The notes under the pieces: generated by a model
What the model was told of the DNA's origin: nothing
What the model saw: the letters and a program-made list of their open reading frames with translations, nothing else
Database searches by the model: none
Shown: positions 52,640-64,000 of the stretch, piece after piece
Position numbering within the stretch: position 1 is the first letter of the stretch
Layout of the letters: every line of letters starts with the position of its first letter
Made by a program: the position numbers and the translations under genes
Assembly (NCBI RefSeq): GCF_018320785.1
Contig: NC_054872.1
Location: 35,786,051 to 35,850,050, forward strand
DNA: 64,000 bases
Direction of reading: 5' to 3'
From: Cheilinus undulatus
Taxonomy: Eukaryota; Chordata; Actinopteri; Labriformes; Labridae

Positions 52640-53278
52640 TTCCTTACTAATAGAGGACTGTCTGTGTGTTTATGTCAGCCCCCCTGCTCCATCTGTGCGA
52701 AGTCTCCATGAAGGAGTACAAGGACAATGGAGGACTTGATTGGTGGATGTATCACTTTGGATCACATGTATGGCAGCATGCAGCAACATGACCCATCCAG
52801 AACCAATGTGCTCTTGCCCTTGTGGATTGTGCTCTGTTTGGTAACAAGCCAGGATTTAATGCCGACTTGTTACACAGACTTAAGGTCCACCAAGGTCTGC
52901 CATGAGACTGCTTTTCAAAGACTCTGGTGGGTCATTCTTGGAAAAGGACTGAATGCAGCTGCAGTTGTATGGGAAGAGCTTGACTTATTAAAGACAAAAA
53001 GATAATGACAAACATTTCCTGTCCCTCTGTTCTAGTAACAAGGTCAAATTCTGATTATTTAACTGCAGCACTGAATATTGCTGCAATAACCAAACTGAAA
53101 GCCATTTGGACCATTTCAGTCTCCATTACTATCTACAACCTACGCAAACAAACACTAAGACAAATGACTGTTGTTTTGCACTTCTGTATGAATTGTTTTG
53201 AGTAAAACTAGAACTACCACCTGATGGTCAACCACCTGACCACCTCTGTGAGGTATCTAGTTGTTGGACAGTGAAAGA
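52640..53278. other. Unassigned segment with 92-codon frame
   Basis: A plus-strand frame at 52727-53005 is open but has no recognisable motif, splice context or family. Probably chance or an old transposon fragment. Confidence 0.25.
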
Positions 53279-53280
53279 CC

Positions 53281-54410
53281 AGTACCATAAAAAGTATTCA
53301 CCCCCTTGAAAGTTTTACCATTGTACTGATTTTATGAATCAGTCATGGTCAATATAATTTAGCTTTTTGAGGAAAAAGACAATTACAAAAAAACCCTCTT
53401 ATGTCAAAGTAAAAACTGATTTCTACAAAGTAATTTCAGTCAAATAAAAGTGTGTAATGTGAAATGATTGACTGCATAAATATTCAACCCCGTCAACTGA
53501 GTGTTTAGTAGTTACACCTTTGGCTGCAGGTCTCATTAAGGCTTGAACATTTGGACACCGCCATTTTCCTCCATTCTTCTTTGCAAAACTGCTCAAGCTC
53601 TGTCAGGTTGCACAGGGGTTGGGGGTGAATAGCTCTTTTTAATTCCAGCTACAATTTATCTATTGGATTGAGGTCTGGGCTTTGATTCAGCCACTCCAGA
53701 ACATTCACCTTGTTCTCTTTGAACCATTTCTGTGCAGCTCTTGATGTATGTTCGGGTCATTGTCTTGCTGGAAAACAAATCTTCTCTCATTTCACTCAGG
53801 GCCGGCTCCTAAGAAGCATCCCCACAGCATGATGCTGCCACCAATGTGCTTTACAGTGGGGATGTGTGTTTGTGTTGATTTGCAGTGTTTGGTGTCTGCC
53901 AAACACAGCATATTGTCTGATGGCCAAGAAGAACAGTTTGGGTCTCATCAGACCAAGGAACTTTCTTGGTCCACTTGACCATGGAGTCTCCCACATGCCT
54001 TTCGGTGAGCTCTAGTCAAGATTTAATCTGAGTCTTCTTGGACAGTTTCTTTCTCTTTGCCACTTCCTGGGCAACAGTTGTATGCAGAGTCTCTCCCATC
54101 TCTGCTGCTGAAGCTTGTAACTCCTTCAGAGTAGTCATAGGTGTCTTGATGGCATCTCTCTCTCGTCTCCTTTTGCACGGTTACTCAAATTGTGAGGACA
54201 GCCTGATCTCGGCAGATTTACACACGTGCCATGTTCCTTTCATTTCTCAGTGATGGATTTAACTGAACTCTGGGGAATGTCAGTGCCTTGAAAATGTTTT
54301 TTGTATCCACCCCCTGACTTATACCTTTCAACAATACCTTTTTCTCTTAGTTGCTTGGAGTGTTATTTTGTCTTCATGGTGTAATGGGGGCCAGGCATAC
54401 TGACTAACCT
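53281..54410 (-). mobile_element. Tc1/mariner-like relic, minus strand
   Basis: The left end AGTACCATAAAAAGTATTCA and the subterminal CAGTCATGGTCAATATAATT match the 15150/43571 family. Antisense transposase blocks include WETPWSS and a degraded HGGGSIMLWG (about 53830). The homology fades after about 54400 without a terminal repeat, so it is truncated. Confidence 0.83.
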
Positions 54411-57400
54411 TAACACTGACTGAGCATATGTGCAAAGTTTGAAGAAAATCCATCAAAGCATTGAATTATTGCATTCTTTTATGAAGTTATTTCAAAGATT
54501 TTAAATCAAAAAAGAGTATGGGGCGACCTCAGGCAATCCCTTTAGAACTGCCTCCGCTTTGAGAGACCCCCCCCCCCACATACCTTTATACATTATATTT
54601 AAAGCTTGCTCATACTCTCTCCTGAACCATCATCAGTGTGAAATATATTCAGCACCTGTTCAGAATATTTTAATCTAGTGTACACTGGGCTATTCTATCC
54701 TCCTGTGACTCTGAACAGGATAAACAAGATCTTAAATACACACATTCCCTCCTTATCTCTTGGCCAATATTTATCAAGGAGCCCTCAGTGCTCGTACTGA
54801 GGCGAGGGTTAAATCTGCAAAGAAATAATCCACTTAAGACTGTTGACTCTAACGTGTCGTGGTAGCCCAGCAGGTGCTCGTGAGTTTGAATCTGACTCAT
54901 GACTTTTGCAGCATACCTTCCTCTCCCCCCTGCTTTTCCTCTTCTATCGGCTATCTTTATTCCAGACAATGAAGTGAAGCATGGCTGCCATAAAAATAAT
55001 CATTAAGGAGAGATTATCTTCCTCTCACCCCTCTCTCAATTTCCCTCCGTCTCTCATTGAGCCTGGAATGCACCAATGCAATCACCCCCACTGAGAATAG
55101 CACTCATGTTGGGTAATTTTGTCTTACATAAGGGAGAGTATTGCACACAACAAGACATGTAAAAACAACATCAGGCCAGGCCAGAGGAAGAGAATGCAAT
55201 CCTCAGCTATTTGTAATGGAGAAGAGGGGAGGGGGGCAGGGCAGGAAGATGGATGTGATTTCACATTAATTGTGTGGGTTCACATGAGCGTGTGTCTATG
55301 TGTGCATCCACGCGGGGTGGGAGGTGTTGGAGGAATTTCTAAGAGCTATGCTGATTTTACAGGCGCAGCAGGGATAGTGTGTTTGTGTGCACATGCAAGT
55401 CAGCATGGATGTGTGTGCCCGTGAGTATACTGGGGAGCATGTGATATTTTGTGGCATTGTGTGTGTGTGAGTTTAAATGAGTTTGTATTTCTGCCTGTGT
55501 ATCAGTGTGCTGTGGGTCTCTACACTTGGCTGGGGGTTGTGAGCGGAATCTTCGGAGTGTGATGTTAAATTCGCAGAGTCTGGAGAGCCAGAAACACGCT
55601 GGTGAAGCTTCAGCAAGCCAGTTGCTGTGTAACAATGTTTTTGTTGCTTCTGACAAAAACAAGCTTCACAGGTGGGTAAAGTGGCTTTATTAGCTTAACC
55701 TTTTGATTGTCCTTTGACACTAAAAAGGCAGGAGTCCCAAACCTACTAGACGGACAGTGAGAGGTCATTTTGACTGCTAGATTACAAAATCTGTTTTCTC
55801 TGCTGTTAGATACCCAACACAAACATATGCATTTATTGTGCTTTAATATATTCTTTAAAAATGAAATTAAACAAATGTACATTTTAAGTAATTAGTGTTG
55901 ATATTTTTTCAACATTATCCATCATCCCATACACTGTAAGGTAAAATGAGTTGAAAAGTGGGAAAACAAGCTTCAACAAGCATGCCTCAGAAACTACAAG
56001 TCAACTAAACTTGACATTTCTGAGCTCAAATCATTTATTTTAAATACACTGCAATTCCACTCACTTTATATTTCTGAATAAAAAAATACTCATGCTAACT
56101 TTATTATTCAAAGTGTGCTGTGCTAGATTCAAACTTACTGTTTAAGCTTGAATACTTATTTAAAATTAATTATTTTAACTGTTCAAAACTAAGATTCAAA
56201 TGTTAATTTGAGTTTGCAGTGCTTTAGCTAAAATATTTGAGTGTGCAGCACTTCTAATTCGATATTTTTTAGTTCACTGTAAAAACTGAAGTTGGTTTAT
56301 CTTAAAGATTTCAGTTGTAATCACTGAAAAAATGTGTATTTTAAAATATTTTAGGTTAAGTTGCAATAACAGCCGTTAGTGACCCACTGAACCAGTAGCT
56401 GATGTCTCATTAAGTTCAGCGTGCCATCCAATCAACATTAACATTCCTACCCAGGCGGGACCTATTTAACTCAGCCAGTAACTTCACTCATGGTGCAAAA
56501 GGATTTGATGCCCAAGGGCATTCTTGGAAAACTCTGCAGAAAGGATGATTGTCAAATAAATTGCGTACAATGACAAAAAATATTTGAATTGCTTAAGTAC
56601 TGTTAACTTACAACTGAAAATGAGTTCTATCACCTAAAAAATAAAAAAGCTGGTTTTCCATTTTTAAGGAAACAAAACTCAATTTTTTAACCACCTTTTA
56701 CTGTTTGGTCTTACAATGCAGTGAAAAAAAGTTTTAAATACTTAATGTGTTTAAAAAAAGTAAACCTAAGTAAATTGAGTTCTTCAGCTTTTATGGCTAA
56801 GAGGTATAAGTAACGCATTTCTAATAAGCCTGGTTTAATTCAACTAAACATCTAAAACTAGTCCAATAGGCAGTCTGCTGCCTGCCGCCTCATGGTAGAA
56901 AGGATAATATTTTCTTTGTCTTTCGTGGAATTTATTAAAATGACTTCCAAAAAAGTCAAAATACAGACACTTTCAGGAAAAGTCATGGATTAGTAGTATT
57001 GTCACTTTTAATTCAATAGTATTACAAATGTGACAACAGTCAAAATGACTGTCATGGTCTTTCCATTGTTATGTATTCCAACAACATCTGACTAAATCAG
57101 AATGTCACAAATGAACATGAAGAGAATGTAAACATGTTAAAGGGCAAATTGCAGTTGTGGCAGTTGAGGGATTTCCAAACACACTCAACTGTTGTTGGTG
57201 ACCACACACACAGGGCGAAGCTTAATGGGTGTCATTATGGTTGACATGTAGGTCTAAGGATAGCTTGTTTCCTGGTTCTGAGTTTGACCTTCTTCAGCAT
57301 GACGAAAGAGAAGAAATGTTTCACTTCCTATAAGAGCAGTGAACATTACAGTACTTGTTTTGCTTGTATGAAAGGTTAGGTCACCACTCAGCACCATTCA

Positions 57401-57980
57401 AAGTTCAGCACCAACCACCTATGAACACACTGCCCTTTAACACAGCAGACAGATGGCGATACTCTGTAAACAACAAACATGGCCAAAAACAAATCAGGTA
57501 ACTATGAGACTTAAATGTAAAACAACCAGACATACTACTTGATATTATTTTACTTTTTTATGTTAATATGCAATTCATTCAGTACAAGAGTCAAATGTTT
57601 CCATTAGAAATTTCTCATTAGCCTCTGTTTATAGAAGTAAATATTTTCAAGTAAGGCTTGATAAGGTCTTGTTGCCTCCACCTGTTGCATTCCTGGCATG
57701 TTTTACAAATTCAGCATTGTGAGATCCAGCCCTCCCAGCTACCATGTGAGAGCACAAACACTTGTGACTTAGAAAGTGCTTGCCTAACAGGCAGTGTTGG
57801 AATGTAACTTTGAACATTTTTTCAAGTGCTGTCATTAAGTGCAAAATTATAGTAATTATTGTATACTTACTGTGTACTGAAGTCTTGTCATGTCACTTTC
57901 TACTTTTGTTTCATTCTACTTCAGAGAAACATTGAAATTTAAACTCAAATCATTATTTCATTTAATTGGTATCCGTTAAA
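54411..57980. other. Non-coding, AT-rich DNA with probable repeat sequence
   Basis: From about 55925 to 56880 the text is rich in AAGTTGAA/TTCAACTT-type words and has CACTGTAAAAACTGAAGTTG at about 56275, resembling ends of fish hAT-type MITEs; exact borders are unclear. A donor-like CACAG|GTGGGTAAAG at about 55668 follows an open 62-codon frame, but no acceptor or family supports an exon. A C run lies at 54568-54577. Confidence 0.3.
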
Positions 57981-57982
57981 TT

Positions 57983-58467
57983 AAGGCCTTGTCCACACGG
58001 AGAGGAAAAAAAAATATTTCCATTTTGCTCAGAAAAAGTTTTCCGTAAACATGAGATCATTTCAGGAAATGCCCTCGTAAGCATGGAACCACTGAAAATG
58101 CAGTATATGCCAAGCCTGTAATGCTGCCAGGTAAATGCACCAAAAGTAAGAAGAAGATTACGGACATCTGGTATATGTGCTTGGTGCTGGTAAAGGAGTA
58201 TCAGATTTTGCTGTAAAAGCCATAATAAGCTCAGTAGCTTCTGCAGCATGAACACAGCCCTGTAATCCACCACTGTTGTTTTGATTTGACATGCACATCT
58301 GACTTTAGCGGGCTATGCATGATGTAATTGTTTCAAGAAAGTTGCGGTGAGCTGTCCACACGAAGACGAACGGTAAGCGTTCACAGATTTTTTCACTCTG
58401 GGACCAGATTTCAATAGCCTTTACAGCCTTCCAAAACACCTTTTCTGTGTGGATGAAAAGCCAATAT
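57983..58467. mobile_element. Probable DNA-transposon MITE, degraded
   Basis: Starts TTAAGGCCTTGTCCACACGG, a typical terminus of fish Harbinger/hAT-type MITEs, has an internal GTCCACACGAAGACG (about 58353), and ends near TTTTCTGTGTGGATGAAAAG (about 58441-58460), an imperfect inverted counterpart. Confidence 0.5.
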
Positions 58468-58610
58468 GACTTTTGCATATACTTCTGAATTCATCTCCGA
58501 AATCTCTTTGTCTTTATATTCTTTAATGGTGCCTCAGGGAGAAACTGGGTTTGCACTGTGCAATTAAGAGACATGCTACTCACACATAGGCAGGAATTTC
58601 CCAAAAAGAT

Positions 58611-58885
58611 GATGCAATACAATACAATGTGAATTGATATGAAACAATATAAAACAACACAACACAATATATCATGTGATACAAAACAATACTATACCAG
58701 TCAGCACCACACAACAGTACACAACACGATACAATACATTGTGATGCGTTACAATAACAGAAGATATGAAACAATACAATATGATGTCATTTAATTTGAT
58801 ACAATATGTTACAATACCAGGGGACACAACAAGCTAAGTGATTATACAATACAATGTGATACGATACAATGTGATACGGTAGGAT
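58611..58885 (+). repeat. Degenerate ACAAT/GATAC low-complexity array
   Basis: About 275 bases composed largely of ACAATACAATGTGATAC-like words with variants (AAACAATATAAAAC, ATACGATACAATGTG). It looks like an old, drifting minisatellite. Confidence 0.75.
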
Positions 58886-60489
58886 ACACTTTATGTCCCC
58901 TGGGGGAAATTTGTCTAAAATTCCAGGTGCTGGACACAGACAGCTGCCACTTTAGTAAAGAATAAGAACTATACAGTGAGAAAAATATAAAATACAAAAA
59001 CATCAAAGATAAAATACCATAAGTGAAGAATTAATCTCCATACTTGGCCCATAATGGACTGGAACTAGCAACTTTCCAATTCCCAGCCCTGGCCTCTAGG
59101 AACTGAGCTGTTAATAGAATTACCATACAATGCATGACTAAAGATGCATTTCAGGAAAAGTATAGTAAAATGCTACATTAAAGAAGAAGTAAAAAGTGTA
59201 CTGTTCTTACATCCTATCCTCATTCTCATACCTCTTTATTTCCTCTCTGAGTAATCTTATCTCTTTCCTCTTTTTTCATATGATGATCTGATTCTTTCAT
59301 CTTTTTTCTCTCTTTTTGTAGCCAGAGAAAAATATTTCAAGCAAACTTTTATGGCATTAAATGGGAAGGCAAAAAAACCTCAGGCTTGTGTGTCTTAAAG
59401 AGCAGCATAAATATCTGAGTTTTAAAATGAAGGCCAACTGGCCAGCCAAACACTGCTGCAGCTGTAACAAGGACAGATTTCTAGAATTATTCAGTTTGGG
59501 TGTAGGCCTCAAAGACAGCTGTTACTCATCACAATGTAAATCCGAGCATCAGCCATCTGCAGTAAGAGGGACATTGGGAGCAACATATACCATCACTTTT
59601 GCTTTGGAGGTTTTCAGCTTGCAGCTTCTTTAAAGAGAATAGTTACTATATATGATTTCAAAACCTATTCTTTTTTTCCTATTCTAGATTATGTTATGCA
59701 ATATCAAACAACCTCTCGTAGTACACTGTTTTGCCCAAACATTTTCCCTTTGCAAATGTAACCTAAACAAAGCAAATCAAAACTTTTTCTTATTAGAATA
59801 AGGCTTCTTCTGAAACTCATGATTCATTCAAGCTCATATTTTAACTAAATGAAAGTAAGGAGACAGTCGACGGGACCAACAGTGCAGAGACATAAACTGA
59901 GGCATCTGTTTAAATCTTATAATCTCTTACAGATGCACTCATACAAATATCCTGACGTGCATCGCTCACACATTCTAGGAAAGCACTCATCTTTATCCTT
60001 AGTTTTAATTTGTTACAGAGGGGTTTAAAACTGCCATACAGATGCAGTGAGTCACTGTACTGGCGTCAGATGAACATCACACCTTGGGTGGGACAGGGAG
60101 TGACAGTGAGCACGTCCGACAGCTAGTGGAAGTGTACATCACCTGAAGATGTTTACATAACAAAGTCAACCATGTAATATGTATGTACATTTGTGTGAGA
60201 GTGTGTTATGGGGTGGAGGTGTTACTTAAGCTCTTTATATAATGTATTTCAGCCACAGTACCATTATGAAGCTTAAAGACCTTTGTCTAACCTCTGTTGA
60301 TTCATATTGTGTTACAGTGTTTTAGAAGCGCAACAGAGCATGGCACAGCTGGTGCTCCACATACACATCATTAGACTTGCACACAAACACACAAAACTTT
60401 GTGTTTCACTTTGTCTCCTGTTGCATTCAGAGGTAGTGTGGCTCAGCGAAGCTCAGTGCAGTGCACAGAGATGGATCTCTAGATTGCAC
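58886..60489. other. Non-coding DNA
   Basis: A 90-codon frame at 59361-59633 has no recognisable motif. No gene or named element. Confidence 0.3.
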
Positions 60490-61527
60490 ATTCATTTCTG
60501 TGTATCTTTTGCTGTGTCCTTTGGGCAGTTGTCTTGCTGGAAAATAAAACATCTCCCAAGTTGTAGTCCTCTTGCAGACTGAATAAGATTGTCCTCCAGG
60601 ATTTTCTAATGTTTTGCCTCATTCATTTTACCCTCTTCCTTTACAAACCTTCCCCAGCATCCCCACAGCATGATGCTGCCACCACAGTGTGCCACAGTGG
60701 TGATGGTGTGTTTGTGGCGATGTGCAATGTTTGGTGTCAGGTAAACATAGCACCTTGTCTGATGTCTAAAATCACCATTTGGTCTCATCAGACAAAATAA
60801 CTTTCTTACACTTGACCATGGAGTCTCCCACATGGCTTGTGGCGAACTCTAGTCAAAATTTAATGAGTTGCTGAAGCTTTTAACTCTTCAGAGTAGTAAG
60901 AGGTGTCTTGGTTCCCTCTCTCACTAGTCTCCTTCTTGCACTGTCCCTCAGTTTGTAAGGACTGCCTGATCTAGGCAGATTTACACATGTACATATTCCT
61001 CCCATTTCTTCATGATGGATTTAACTGACCTTGGGGGATTTTCAGTGCCTTTGAAATGTTTTTGTATCCATCCCCTGACTTTTCAACAACCTTTTCTCTG
61101 AGTTGCTCGGAGTGTTCTTTTATCTCCATGGTGTAATGGTAGCCAGAAATACTGATTAACCAGTGGCTGAACCCTCCAGACACAGGTGTCTTTAAACTAC
61201 AGTTATTTGAGAGAAATTCACTGCACTCACGAGATGCCTGTTTAACTAATTGTGATACTACTAGGCTACTAGAATTTACTGGACCTCTGTTGAATTAGGT
61301 CAGTCACGTAAAAGGGGGTGAGTATTTATGAAATCACTAATTTTACATTACTTATTTTTGTTTAGTTTACATTACTTAGTAGAAATCTGTTTTCACTTTG
61401 TCATTAAAGAGATTTTTGTAATTTTTTTTTTATCAAAACAAGCCAAATTATTGTGTACATGACTGATGTATAAAATCATTAAAAGGGTAAAACAGCCAGG
61501 GGGTGAATATTTTTTATAGGCACTGTT
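60490..61527 (-). mobile_element. Tc1/mariner-like relic, minus strand, one intact end
   Basis: The right end GGGGGTGAATATTTTTTATA then GGCACTG (61500-61525) is the family terminus. Minus-strand transposase blocks include CGGSIMLWGCW (about 60700-60665) and WETPWSS (about 60830). The other end is truncated at about 60490. Homologous to 43571 and 53281. Confidence 0.85.
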
Positions 61528-63289
61528 TATCCTTTGATTTAATTCAATGCATTTGGAACTTATGGCTTCATCAGAATTGATCTCTGTCCCCAGACACATG
61601 AAGCCTTTATCATACCTTATCAGGTGGTTTCTAAGATTGGGTCTGGATAAAACAGTTGTAAAATTCAGCTAGTAGTGTTTGTACATGCAGCCCACCCAGA
61701 TAATGTCCAGAAATTTCAGGGTTGCATTTTATATGTGAAAGGGGCTAGAAATCGTTTGTACTTCAAACACACTAAGAAGTCCACTAAAGAAGATTATGAA
61801 ATCCCTGCTGCTACAAACAAAGCTGGACTCAAGGGGCAAATCCAGCTATGTGTAATGCTGGTCTCTTCAATAGGAAAAAATAATACTGCTAAGAGATAGG
61901 GAGATGTGGAGTTCTAAGAGTTTCCATAAAGTTACGCTTTAAATCTGTCAACCTTTTTGGACACATTAGTTGTTCATTAAAGGAAAGTTAAAACCCCTTT
62001 TCTGTCAGGCCTGCCCCCCAGCAGTGCATGAATGAGGGGGCAGCATGTAAAAACACAGAACTCTAATAATGAATTGAAAATATCCACCCACTGTAGAGTG
62101 AGAAGATTCAGCTTGAAAATTAATGAGGTAGCCGCTCAAATGCCAGGTGGGTGGGATTTGTCATATGTGGGTTGTAACTTAATTAAAGCTAGTTTTGAAT
62201 TATGTATTACCATATAACGAGAGTTTATTTGCCAAACACTTACTCAAATGTTGTCATGGTGAAGTCAGACAAACGCAAAAATATCAGCCTACCCAGGTTG
62301 ACCCAAATTGTTTTTGACCCAGTAAACACAGAGAGCTGACACACTTTTGTACTTTGACGCCTCTGACACTGGCATGAGAGATATGCTGCTATTCTAACAC
62401 CCATAAAAGGGCTATTTTGGACTCTAACGCTGCCCAAAAGAGCTACAAGAAACCTTGACTCATTCTAGAAATAAACTTAGCCTGCCTCTTATTTTTAAAA
62501 ACCTTTTAAGTTCAGCTTGTTTTTGCTGAAAGTCAGTGCAATTCTGGTCCTGCTCCAAGCGTCAGTGCAAACGTTTATTTTGCTTTCATATATATATATA
62601 TATTTATAAAAAAATGCAGACTTGTTGTTTTCGCATCCAGTCATCTGGCTGGGAATCTTCACATAACCTCTCAGCACTATATTTAAATCTATCCGGCTGT
62701 TTCACAAGATAATTGTGACAAAGTTTGAGTCCTCCTCCTTGGGATAATTATTCAACCTGATCACAATCCTCTCTTATGTTTCATGTTTCTCTGACCTTGA
62801 TTACAGTTACATTCCATTTAAATATATCTTAAGTAAAAGAAGAAGTGGGCAGCGTTTCATATGAGTTGAGCAAATGGGACACATTAGTATGCAATGACTC
62901 ACCCTGCTTGATGAAGTGGTCTCATTTGGCCACATAGTAATGTAGCATTAATGATACAGATGCCTCACTAGCAAGGATGTAGCAGGAACATACGTCATGG
63001 TGAATGCTGTGGCCTCCTGCACTATTTTGCATGTCAAAAATGAGGTTGTCCTAATAGCTTAAAACTGTGGTTCTCAGCTTTACTAGCCTCAGGACCCACC
63101 AACTCCTCCTTAATGATAAACTACATCCAAATTTCTTAAATTCTTTAAATCAGAAGCAATGCTTTGAGTGGAAATGGGGCAAATTCAGCTTGAGATGGTT
63201 TATAGTATGGATGGGACATATGTCTGAGATGCCGTCTATTTCAGAGCAGAAGTACCGTAATGCCAGTACGTTTAGTTGTCAGCTCTGTT
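61528..63289. other. Non-coding DNA
   Basis: A short (TA)n run at about 62588-62602. Otherwise nothing recognised. Confidence 0.3.
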
Positions 63290-63880
63290 CATAGACAAAC
63301 TCTGGCAGTTACATTCATGAATCCACCACATTGCAAACATTACAGACGAAGCAACAGTTCATAAATAAAACCGCGAAAAAGGTGAGAGGTCTAATCTGGG
63401 ATTAAAATATGCGTCAGCCTGTTTTAGAAGTAATGACATGGATGGTAGCATGCTTTAGCTTTAGCTAAGGATAACATAGCTACACTAGCTACATAATAAA
63501 TATCACTACATATGCTAAAGTAGATAGATTAGCTGTAGCAATGTGAACTTTAACAAACAGGTTAAGCTAACAAAGCTATGTAGAGGACATACCTACGTAG
63601 CTTAGGTAATCACTTTGTGAGCTAGCTTTAGCTACATTAACTATGTAGCTATGTTAGATTAGGCAGCTATTGGAGGTACGTAATCCATGCTTGCTATGTT
63701 AGAATATTTTCACGATGGACAAGCTTTTTCCCCTTAAGAAGACTTTTTTGTTTACTCTGCTTTATTAAACATTTTCTAATCAGGTTTTGTGGGTGAGGTT
63801 TTTAGCTTTTGGTATCCTAACCTTTACCTCAATCCTTACCCTATCTCTCAGCGGACGTTTAATCCCTCGCCACATCTTCA
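63290..63880 (+). repeat. TAGCTA-rich dispersed repeat, copy 2
   Basis: The left flank GTTACATTCATGAATCCACC through AGAGGTCTAATCTGGGATTA (63309-63403) matches 12513-12615. A shorter TAGCTA/GCTATGTAG core spans about 63440-63690. The right flank with TTTATTAAACATTTTCTAAT and a TAACCTTTACC run matches 13410-13500. Same orientation as copy 1, but with a core about one third as long. Confidence 0.65.
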
Positions 63881-64000
63881 ATCCCTTGAAAAGAACCTGA
63901 CATCCCAGATAGACCATTTCATATCCATTCCATTGTAATATTTCACATTCATCTGAAGCTCCCATACAAAGAAAATTTCTCTGAAGGTGACTGGACAAAC

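Noticed and set aside
55505-55693. 62-codon frame ending at a donor-like GTGGGT as an exon
   Set aside because: No acceptor-supported start, no family resemblance and no phase link to the divergent exons could be shown.

Overview
The window looks like nuclear DNA of a ray-finned (teleost) fish. Its protein-coding genes are split by introns with GT/AG borders, and their proteins are close to vertebrate TAF12, RAB42 and CTPS1. The non-coding DNA is full of decayed Tc1/mariner, hAT, Harbinger-like and LINE copies and tRNA-derived SINEs of the kinds common in fish. No operons, ribosome binding sites or CRISPR arrays are expected or seen. Exon borders below were placed by hand from splice consensus, reading-frame phase and recalled family sequence; no alignment was run.

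Left part (1-14,200). TAF12 (+) has a promoter with a CTCF-like motif and two ETS-like motifs, a noncoding first exon and five coding exons (990-6577) giving 131 residues. A LINE reverse-transcriptase remnant (about 7080-7813) follows. RAB42 (-) has two coding exons (14042-10735) giving 222 residues; its intron holds a repeat with a long TAGCTA-rich core. TAF12 and RAB42 converge tail to tail.

Middle (14,200-38,980). A Tc1-like element with a nested SINE lies upstream of RAB42. CTPS1 (-) then runs from 36982 down to 18448 in 17 coding exons. The phases close exactly on 591 residues, with the synthetase P-loop, glutaminase Cys399/His526/Glu528 and filament His355 all present. Its introns carry a TA-flanked MITE, a hAT element inside an older repeat, a LINE 3' end and a Harbinger-like MITE with TAA duplications.

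Right part (38,980-64,000). A short ATG exon with a good donor at 38979-39039 (+), and a possible second exon, suggest a gene firing divergently from the CTPS1 promoter region; I do not recognise it. The remaining 24.7 kb has no coding sequence I can support. It holds Tc1-like relics (two families), a second SINE with perfect target duplications, a TTAA-flanked MITE, two more copies of the TAGCTA-type repeat, and anonymous sequence that could be an intron of the divergent gene or intergenic DNA.

Functionally the genes are unrelated housekeeping or [11 protein letters not shown] genes: a TFIID/SAGA histone-fold subunit, a Rab GTPase of the Rab39/42 branch, and the enzyme that makes CTP from UTP. 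I found no clear new multi-gene system. The items most worth following are the TAGCTA repeat family, the unidentified divergent gene, and a convergent pair of CTCF-like motifs that brackets the three genes.
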